NCBI GenBank assembly: GCA_009667805.1
Contig: CM019069.1
Location: forward strand, 91,795,204-91,859,203
Origin: Leptobrachium leishanense
Taxonomy: Eukaryota; Chordata; Amphibia; Anura; Megophryidae
Direction of reading: 5' to 3'
Length of the DNA: 64,000 nucleotides
Positions 56,430 through 64,000 of this stretch are shown here, piece after piece. Numbering within the stretch: the stretch's first letter is position 1; each line of letters begins with the position of its first letter. The notes under the pieces were generated by a model that saw nothing but the letters and a program-made list of their open reading frames with translations, searched no databases and was not told the DNA's origin. A program made the translations under genes and the position numbers.

Positions 56430-56589
56430 TAGGGGTGTGCATGGCTGAAAAATTCGTTTAGTTTAGTTTCTAAATAATTTCATTTACGGAATTTCATTTC
56501 GGAACTAATTTCGTTTCATATCGAATCGAAATTTCATATATCAATTCAATAGTTGATATCAAATTCGATAGTTGATATCAATTCGAATT

Positions 56590-58600
56590 TCGGATCACTA
56601 AATAAAACCCCAATTGATCAAATTTTGCTGTTAAAAGACAATCTAGGGTTAAATATTAAGCTGTGCCACAGATTTAGTATGAGTCAAATTAAATAGTGAA
56701 ACAAAATTAATTTGTTTCATAAAATCGTTTGCTATTGCTTGTATTGTAAGTTAAGATCAATATGATATTTAATATCAATTCAATAGTATCTAATCTACTA
56801 CTATAGTATCTAGTATTGGATCACTAAATAAAACCCCAATTAATCAAATTTTTCTGTTAAAAGACAATCTAGATTTAAATATTAAGCTGTGTCACAGATT
56901 TAGTATTTGAGTCAAATTAAACAGTGAAAAGAAATTAATTTGCTTCATAAAGTCGTTTGCTGGCTATACTTGTAAATTAAGATCAATTCGATAGTTGATA
57001 TCAATTCGATAGGTAATATCAAATTCGATAACTGATCAATTTGATATTTGATATCAATTCAAATTTGGATCACTAAATAAAACCCCAATTAATCAAATGT
57101 TGCTGTTAACCACTTCGCTGCTGAGGACGCGCTCAGCGCGTCCTCAGCAGTCCCGCTGGTGTGCTGAGGACGCGCTGAGCGCGTCCTCACATTGGGGTCA
57201 GCGTTCGGCCGGGTTCCGGCCGATCGCTGGCCCCTCCGGTGCGGGCTGACATCCTGGATGTCAGCCCGGCATCCGGACCAGCAGCCGCCAGAATTAGGTG
57301 TCATCGCGGGGGCGCGATGACACCTAATTCAGGCGCCCCCCCCGCATGTGCGGAGGAGGCGCCTGAAAGGGAGGGGGGGAGGTCCTTCGGACCTCTCTCC
57401 CTCCCGATCGGCGGCTCTGCGGGGGTTAACCCAGGCATCATTTGGAAGGGCACAGCCTGCCCTTCCAAATGATGCCTGGCATTAACCCCTGGGGAGCTGG
57501 ATCGCGAATCGGCGCTGAAAAGCGCCGGTTCGCGATCCTTTCCCGGAGCTGGCCAACATCTTGGATGTCGGCCAAGCCTCCGGGAACTCCCCCAGAGGAC
57601 TGGCGTCATCGTGCGTAGCACGATGACGCCAGTCCTAGAGTTAACCCCTAACTGCCACCAACTGTGGAGATAGGGAGTTCATTGGAACTCCCTATCTCCC
57701 GATCCGTGGCAGCTAGGGGTTAAATTTTGGTATGGTTGGATCGGCCAGAGCATGGCCGTTCCAACGATACCAAACACTACAGTGAAAAATTTTGTAAAAA
57801 AAAAAAAAAAAATGAAAAATAAAAATAAAAAAAAATTAAAAAAAAAAAATTAAACACTTTTTTTTTATTTTTTTTGGTTTGTTAATGGAGCAATATTGTT
57901 CCCATTTCAATTATAATGTGAACAATGATGCTGCACTAACGATTTTTGTATGCGGTGCGTTTGTTAAAAATAGTGTCATTTTCCCCAAAAAAAATGTAAT
58001 GAGACCCCATCTCTAATTTTTTTAACAAGCGCACCCCATACAAAATATAACCGCAATTGCTCGCATGTTAAAATGTGGAAAAAAACACTTTACACATTGT
58101 AAATTATTGAAAATACATATTTTATTGCATTTTTTGTTATAATATACAGACATGACATAACGTATACATATAATAATGACATATTATGAATCTACCGAGT
58201 CTGACGGAAAGAACGATATATAATATGTCTGGGTCATATACTAAAATAAGCCTTCAAAACACGTTTAAACATGATGCGCAAAACAGGTAAAAATGACCTC
58301 AGCATAGGGGCGGGAAAAGCCTCAGCAGCGAAAGGGTTAAAAGACAAGCTAGGGTTAAATATTAAGCTGTCTCACAGATTTAGTATTTGAGTCAAATTAA
58401 CAGGGACAGGTGCTCGTGAAACAAAATTTATTTGTTTCATAAAGTTGTTTGCTGACTGTATTACTTGTATGTATTTTAATTTAAGATCAATTTGATAGCT
58501 GATATATCAATTCGATATTTGAAATATCAATTCGATAGTGATTCGATAGTTAATATTGATTTGAATTCCGGAACAAAGAAATTCAAATTTTTATTTTATT
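56590..58600 (+). repeat. Tandem unit of 225-250 bp, three copies, third one interrupted
   Basis: Units start 'ggatcactaaataaaacccc' at 56593, 56818 and 57068. Each continues 'ctgttaaaagacaa(t/g)ctag' and 'aatattaagctgt', then a run of 'gatatcaattcgat' motifs. In the third unit the TTAA of 'ctgttaaaag' holds the element 57110-58336, and the unit resumes at 58341. Confidence 0.85.
57110..58336 (+). mobile_element. Complete TTAA-flanked element made of serial hairpins
   Basis: TTAA lies at 57106-57109 and 58337-58340. The ends are 'ccacttcgctgctgagg' and, in inverse, 'cctcagcagcgaaaggg'. Between 57118 and about 57720 a chain of perfect or near-perfect hairpins follows: 'gaggacgcgctcagcgcgtcctc', 'gtgtcatcgcg...cgcgatgacac', 'catttggaagggca...tgcccttccaaatg', 'ggatcgcgaatcggcgc...gcgccggttcgcgatcc', 'ggcgtcatcgtgc...gcacgatgacgcc' and 'gatagggagttc...gaactccctatc'. 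The rest is AT-rich. No transposase. piggyBac-type origin is suggested by TTAA and the CC[A/C]-start ends, but Kolobok also uses TTAA. Confidence 0.88.
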
Positions 58601-58621
58601 TTGATGACACAGGTATATAAC

Positions 58622-59670
58622 TGTTACGTCCTCAGCCCCTGCGGCACTATCTGGGGGGTCTGGGCGCCTTGCGGCATCGCTGGCTGGCCGGGTGCCAGGA
58701 GTTAGAGATGGCCGATTGGCTTCTGAGGGGGTGGGGCTTGGCGTGGTGACGCAGAGCCGCCAGCCTTAAGTACAGGGCGCGAGTCTTTGCTCATCGTCCT
58801 GACGTGGAGTAATTTTCCCGCATCGCCAGCAGTCTCTTGAGACTGTTTCAGTGTATCTTGCATTTCGCTGCCGATCTTTTGCTTGTATGAGGACCTTGCT
58901 TTAGTTGATTAACCCGGATTACCCACTGACGATTCTTACGCTTAACCCCTGTGTGTATGTTTGTGTTTTCATGCATATGTTGTACCGCATGGTTTCACTT
59001 GGGAGATCTGCCCTGCAGGTTGCTAATTTCATCAACCGCTCGATCTGCCTAATGAGTACCGGTCCTTGCTCTACATTACCATGTATCGTCTCAGTATGTG
59101 GGCCTGTCCTTCATGTTACTAAATCAATCAACAATTCTAGTTGCTTGTATAACATCTGGTCTGTTTCTAAAACATAGTGCACGATCTATGATTGTAGGCC
59201 TGCCCTGCAGGTTGCTAAATATAACAGTCTTGCAAGTTACCTGTTTAACACCAAGTCGCAGTACAAAAGCATAATCTCTGATTGTTGGCCTGCCCTGCAG
59301 GTTGCCGAATGCAGTGAGTATTTACTCTATATGGTTGAGATCAAGTATATGAGTATTACCTCTGTTATCAATCCTGCAGGTACCACAACCATTACTGGGT
59401 CCGATCTGAAACCTACCAATAATCACACTTTTGATGTACAAGTATCAAATCACTGTATCAATTTGAATATAGTTAATGTGTTTTCGCTCAGCGGTCTCTT
59501 GGTCACGAAACCATTTGAGGCTGAGTGGTACCTAGGGTTTTGTATTACCTCCCTGGCTTGGGATTATAGGTATTACAGTCTTTTCTGCCTTGAAATTTCG
59601 TATCATAGAAATCTGTCCATAAAGATCCTAACAACGCTGATCCGGGGTGAGCGCTATAGCGCACGTTACA
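58622..59670 (+). mobile_element. Solo LTR with ATAAC duplication
   Basis: It starts TGTTACGTCCTC and ends GCGCACGTTACA, with ATAAC at 58617-58621 and 59671-59675. Length is 1049 bp. 'cctgccctgcaggttgc' occurs three times (near 59010, 59200 and 59290), each followed by diverged sequence, so the LTR has internal repeats. Its ends and this motif relate it to the solo LTR at 35455-36167. Confidence 0.88.
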
Positions 59671-59819
59671 ATAACGAAGTAAATTCATTAGATACCATTT
59701 CGTTTCGAATTCGGATCTTATCGATTCGTTATTTCGGAAGTACTTCCAAAATACGAATTAACGAATTTCGTTCCGAATCCAGAATTTCTCCAGAATGAAA
59801 ACACACCTCTAGCCTTAAC

Positions 59820-60288
59820 CCCTTTACTACCAAGCGATGTTCCAAGAAAGCAATGGCAGGAATTAGGAGCTTTTTGGAAAATCATTTTTAAATAACTATA
59901 CAGTAAGAAATATATCTGAATATTCACAATGTATTTCTTACTGGAATAACCTATGTGGCAGGCAGATGTCATCTCTTTTACGTTAAGTCTCCTGATCAGG
60001 AAGGAGAGGGGTCTAAAGGACCTCCCCATCCCTTTCAGGCACTCTCCCGGCTCTGCCGAGGGGGCGCCTGAAACTGATGTCATTGCTCACTGGCACGACG
60101 ACATCAGTACCCTGGGGCGGGTCATATGGAATGCTGTGACAAACCAGGGATCTCAAACTCGGGCTCTCCAGATGTTTATTGCCTACAATTCCAAGAATAT
60201 TTGAATATCATAGATGGCCATGGGAACTGTAGTTCAGAAAAACTAGGGTGCCAGAGGTTGAGAAGATCCCTGGCTTAAATCTTGTAAA
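59820..60288. other. Remnants of a TTAA-type element and a small hAT-like MITE
   Basis: About 59985-60110 ('ggaaggagaggggtctaaagg', 'gagggggcgcctgaaactga', 'gtcattgctc...gacgacatcag') resembles the 57340-57410 part of the TTAA-type element. About 60148-60273 starts 'cagggatctcaaactcgggc' and ends 'gaggttgagaagatccctg', imperfect inverted repeats of a hAT-like MITE. No 8-bp duplication was found for it. Confidence 0.5.
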
Positions 60289-60465
60289 GATGATGATAGG
60301 GTTGTGGTGAAAAACTCTGAGGGAAGGTGGAACCCTGCAGTGACAAGTGCTTCACACGGATATAACGTGCTCACTGAAGATGACAATGAATGCAGACACA
60401 ACATAGCACATCTCCATCGTGAGAGAAGGTCTAATGCAGTACCTTCTGCATCTCTCAGTTGCTAA
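60289..60465 (+). pseudogene. C-terminal fragment of a gypsy-type pol (integrase tail)
   Basis: The open frame 'DDRVVVKNSEGRWNPA' continues through 'ASHGYNVLTEDDNECRHNIA' and 'HLHRER' to a TAA at 60463. This is the usual end of Ty3/gypsy integrase, where a small barrel-like domain ends in '(R)RNR(R)HL'. Here two of the Arg residues have changed. Upstream pol sequence is absent, so it is an isolated scrap. Confidence 0.65.
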
Positions 60466-61984
60466 AATGAGAACCTCAGTTCACATGGTGTGTCAGGTGC
60501 ATTCAATAAGAAAAACAAGAGGGGTCAACAATTACCAAGGATAACAACAGTGGAAGAATCGGCATCGTATTCCATAGAAATCCTTCAAAACATTATGGAT
60601 TTGGTGCAAGATTATACACCCACTAATGGAACACCCGAATTAAAGTAGTTAGGGTGCATAAAGTGGTCAAGCTGCATGGAGTGCCCCCTTCCTTCCAGCC
60701 CATTTTCTTCAGTCCAATATTTCTTTGCAAAGTGGTCCCCAGTCCTCACCAGTGGATTATGATTACTCCAAGGTTGAAAAGCGATCACCAGCATCTAAAA
60801 AGCTTTCGAAATTCATTGTCAGAATAATTGTACTCAATCTCATTATTTCATATATAACTACACAACAAAAAAATAAAAACACCCTCAAATTTGTTTTCCA
60901 AACGTAATTAGTAGACTTAACATTGTTAATGATATTCAAATGAAGTATACAGTATAAACTAAACTCTAGCAAACCAAAACAGGAACACTGCAATGAGTTA
61001 CTAAGATTTTTTTTTTTTTTACACAATTCCTATAGGGAGTTATTGGGTTGCAAGAAGAACACGTTAACTGCCCTTTAATAAGCCAGGCTCAGAAAATGGT
61101 CTTGAACATACCATGATATTAAAAAGCACGGCATTCAGCAGTATGAGAAAAACAGGTTTTCAACAGACAAATTTAATTTAAAAGTTGGTGTAGCAGCAAT
61201 TTAGGATGTAGAAATGAGCAAAGCAAATCATCCATTGTTGGATCAAGTGCAAAAGAGATTTTTCTTTTCAGCTTCTTTATTATATTATTTTATGTAATAA
61301 AACTGGATTTATATGATGATTTGATTACATTTGTCATCTTGCACCCCGTTGCTTCTGTGTGCTATATTTGGGTTTATTAACCTGTAGTATATCCAGTCTT
61401 CCTTATCCGGATCTGTATGGTTGGAGCAGTTTTTAATGATGAAGTGGTTTTTAAGTTTGTGGTATGGTGCTATATAGTGGTAGCAGAATAAAAAGAGATA
61501 AATAATAGACTGACCACACATATAATAATTCTTTAAAGATTTTAAGTAGGGTCACATTGCAACCAGCAAGTACGCGGCCACACAGGGCCGCCGCATCAAC
61601 TGTCAAAGAAAAAGCACAAAAGATATATAGAAACACTTGTGAAACGTCCTCATAAGCCAAAAAGCACAAAAAGCACAAAAAAAAAAAACATGCGGTGGGG
61701 AAAAGGAAAGGAAAACACTTGTCAAACGTCTTCGGTAGTCAAAAACAAGCAAAAATATACCAGGGCCCCCCCGAAAGCGTTGCACGCAGAAGAAAGCAAA
61801 GTTAAAAATAGTCTCTAAGCAAAGACTCCCGAAAAAAAAAATCCTGTGGGTCAGCAACTCGAGATAGGAACAGGAAAGGACACAGAGTCACATAACACAG
61901 AGGGGGGAGGGGTGTTCGACAACGCACTGGACCGGGAGCCGGCAAAACAAGAAGCATATGAACCAAAGTCCTTAGCCAGGGGTG
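60466..61984. other. AT-rich intergenic DNA
   Basis: No gene. The stretch 61560-61860 lies downstream, on the minus strand, of the LINE ORF1 remnant and might be its continuation, but the frames are interrupted and no motif is seen. Confidence 0.45.
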
Positions 61985-62764
61985 AGTCCCATGGCCAAAA
62001 GTACCGGCCATTCCTCCGGTGCTCCGATAATGGAGGGAACGTTCTCTTGTGTCACCACGAGGGAGCCAGCCAAACCCCAGTGATAACAGACCCCATTGCC
62101 TCTGAGAAAAGTAGTCACTTCCCAGAACCGCCGTCTTGCCATCAGGGTCAGGAAGGGAAGATCCTGGTATAACAGCAACTGCGCTCCCTCAAACCCGACA
62201 GGCACACGGGCCCCCCAGGGCTGATAGGAGTTGCGACTTGGTGGCCGAATCTCTGACAAAATGTGGGGAGTCTGCAGGGGCTGTTGAGATTTTACAGATC
62301 TGATAAACTGCACCAAACACCTCAGATGAATCAAGCGGGGACTCTAAGACATGACACGCCACGCGATTCGTGTACTTAAGCAGGTCTGCCATGGGGACCG
62401 ACTCTAGGACCCCACGTATATGGACATTGCGTTTGCGGGATTCCAGGGCCTCTACCGAGCGGGTAAGTAAATCCACTTGGGACCGGAGGGCGCTCACTTG
62501 AGAAGACAGGACTACTTGTTCCCCTGCCAGGTCTGCAGACTGGGCTTGGACCACCACTATCTGCACATAAGTGTGAACTCCAGACATTTTGGTTGACCAA
62601 AGGGATTTGATTTCGGTGATGAAGCTCCGATTATCCTCCATCGTGGTGGGGCTTGTATCATCTGAGGTAGCAGCAGGGTCCAAGGGTAGTTGTAAAGGAG
62701 GCGTCCCAGCAGCCTGGGGGGTGTTTCCTGACCTCTCAGAGGCGCCCGGCGTCAGCTGCTTCAA
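61985..62764 (-). pseudogene. L1-type LINE ORF1 protein (one frameshift)
   Basis: On the minus strand a frame from 62764 begins MKQLTPGASERSG. It has a heptad-like segment of about 50 residues ('LSSQVSALRSQVDLLTRSVE') predicted to be a coiled coil, then 'SRKRNVHIRGV', the usual start of the RNA-recognition domain of L1 ORF1 proteins ('RRNNLRIRG'). After a frameshift between about 62190 and 62250 the other frame carries 'LLLYQDLPFLTLMARRRFWE' and 'CYHWGLAGSLVV', matching the C-terminal part of the same family ('RW.FP..L'). ORF1 protein is the RNA-binding chaperone of L1 retrotransposition. Its ORF2 is not present downstream. Confidence 0.75.
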
Positions 62765-63367
62765 ATCCTCTTTGTTAAAAGGGTGGACGGATCAAGGGGT
62801 CAGGTCACCCGCATCTGGGCTCTATCACTTCCTTAACGCTAGCACTCACATAAATGAGAGTTAAATCACCTTGCGATCGCTAACGGGGTGAAAAAGTCTG
62901 TTAGCGAATTGGTATTAGCACTTTTTAGCTCTAGCTTTCTGTACTTCGCACTCCCTATACTTAACATGGGGAGCGCAGAGTGTAAGCAGAGAATAATTAA
63001 CGCAAGGATCCCATAGTCCTAACACCAATTACAAACAGCTGTCGCTAACTAAAAACATTTGCTACAGCTCAAACTTCGGGAGAATCAGTTAGATGCAATT
63101 ATAACCCCCCCACCACCACCACCACAAAAATAAATATATAAAATACTCACCTCTCATCCCGTGGCGAGAACGGCGGCCCGATCTGCCTCTTCTGGCCACC
63201 TGAAGAAAAAAATTCCCCAATCTCCCTCCACGATCGCTCCGCCAACCTGCAGGATAATGCGAGAGGTGAGATCCTGCTGGTCATGTGGCCCAGCAGCAGA
63301 CGCCTCCATGGAGTCCGAGGGACTGCATGGAGGAGATGCTCGGGACAGCGCTTCAGCAACAGGTTTA
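62765..63367. other. Dispersed repeat and (CCA)n tract
   Basis: About 62950-62980 ('ccctatacttaacatgggga') matches 34787-34808. 'cgatcgctaacgg...gttagcgaa' at 62875-62910 is a small inverted repeat. A (CCA)n run lies at about 63108-63125. No gene. Confidence 0.5.
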
Positions 63368-63795
63368 AACAGGTGAATTCCATAGGATTCAAATGTAAAA
63401 AAAAAATTACCGTTTCTATAAAAAAATGTATTCTTTTCAGTTTCAGCAAATAGCCTATTTCTTTTATTGGCGAAAATTTTGATTCCCATGTTTTTAATGC
63501 CGCTTTTTTATTCTGTAACAGACCACTTTATTATTTTCTACAGGTCCTTTATTATTTCCATGGATTTTCATGCCTTTTTAGAGTTTTAAACCTTTTATAA
63601 AATAGCACAATTCTGTTTTTTACCAGTTCGGCGGCATTCAGTGGAAAATCGGCAGTCTGATCAGTGATCTGTTTGGCGGATCACGTTCGGCACACTTTGA
63701 GGACCCTGCAGTGAATAGTGAATTCACTGCAGGGTTGGCGAACTGAAACCGGTAAAGCACACTGAAGTGGGCCGAACGGGACAGAGCTGAATAAC
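63368..63795 (-). mobile_element. Relative of the 'gttattcag' element family, minus strand
   Basis: On the minus strand it begins 'gaggttattcagctctg' and has 'ccctgcagtgaattcactat', 'ggtctgttacagaataaaa' and 'gaattcacctgtttaaacctg', in the same order as the elements at 39208 and 3443. The far end is not defined. No coding. Confidence 0.55.
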
Positions 63796-63803
63796 CTCTA
63801 TAC

Positions 63804-63939
63804 CAGGGGTCAGCAACCTTGGCTTCCTGATGTTCTGGGAACTACATTTCCCATGTGGCTCATGAAGCCTAATGGGTGAATGAGCATCATGGGATATGTA
63901 GTTCCCAAAACATCAGGGAGCCAAGGTTGCTGAGACCTG
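63804..63939. mobile_element. 136-bp hAT-type MITE
   Basis: The ends 'caggggtcagcaaccttgg' and 'ccaaggttgctgagacctg' are inverted repeats, and the interior 'tgggaactacatttcccat' is also palindromic. Flanks CTCTATAC (63796-63803) and CCCTATAC (63940-63947) form an 8-bp duplication with one change. Similar 'caggggtcagcaacc' MITEs occur in many vertebrates. Confidence 0.82.
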
Positions 63940-64000
63940 CCCTATACTGTATATAGCTGTTCTGTTCGCAACTAAAAGACCCTGACCCTTAAGATTAAAA

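Larger units (their letters stand above)
56430..59811. mobile_element. Second hAT-type family, non-autonomous, with nested elements
   Basis: The ends are TAGGGGTGTGCATGG and, on the complement of the right end, TAGAGGTGTGTTTTC. GCCTTAAC flanks both sides (56422-56429 and 59812-59819), a perfect 8-bp duplication. The element's own sequence is AT-rich, with many 'aattcgat' and 'tttcgtt' motifs and about three tandem copies of a 225-250-bp unit. It encodes no transposase. Without the nested TTAA-type element (1231 bp with duplication) and the solo LTR (1054 bp) the host element is only about 1.1 kb. Confidence 0.88.

Noticed and set aside
60144..60275. hAT MITE with confirmed 8-bp duplication
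   Set aside because: The inverted ends are visible, but the flanking eight bases do not match, so it is noted only as hAT-like.

Overview
The window reads as repeat-dense nuclear DNA from a vertebrate, most likely an anuran amphibian. The basis is its mix of element types: long hAT transposons, Penelope-like elements (PLEs) with GIY-YIG endonuclease, Tx1/L1-type LINE pieces, Ty3/gypsy-type LTR elements, and many palindromic MITEs. The species cannot be fixed from sequence alone. No host protein-coding exon, rRNA or tRNA gene could be supported, and nearly every long reading frame lies inside a transposable element. Where coding sequence is recognisable it is broken, so coding calls are given as pseudogenes.

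Layout. 0.5-1.2 kb: LINE reverse-transcriptase fragment. 3.4-4.8 kb: two MITE-like elements fused end to end. 4.8-15.2 kb: the non-coding tail of an old PLE, split by hAT copy A (5008-11646, minus strand) and the short relative D (12201-14730). 16.3-19.1 kb: a decayed PLE with its endonuclease remnant. 20945-26644: hAT copy B. 26.7-28.4 kb: LTR material. 28.1-29.4 kb: two copies of a 182-bp palindromic MITE. 30515-34269: an LTR element with a gag remnant, itself split by a palindromic PLE (32936-33985). 35455-36167: solo LTR. 41006-47126: hAT copy C, inserted in a TTAA-type element. 49.4-55.5 kb: minus-strand gypsy-like leader/gag and LTR, the LTR being split by a PLE (51222-54627). 56430-59811: another hAT-type element holding a TTAA-type element and a solo LTR. 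60-64 kb: small gypsy pol, LINE ORF1 and MITE pieces.

Insertion boundaries are unusually readable. Target-site duplications were found by eye for hAT A (GTTTGATG), hAT B (CCAGTAAC), hAT C (GTTACAAG), hAT D (GCAATGAC/T), the fifth hAT (GCCTTAAC), two PLE insertions (14 bp each), three LTR insertions (5 bp each), a TTAA-type element and a TAA-flanked MITE. These give a relative order of insertion. The points that most deserve a second look are the variable tandem arrays just inside both ends of the hAT family, the PLE whose inverted arm is an internally deleted copy of itself, the hammerhead-ribozyme-like cores at PLE loci, and the LTR element whose 3' LTR is reduced to about 36 bp.
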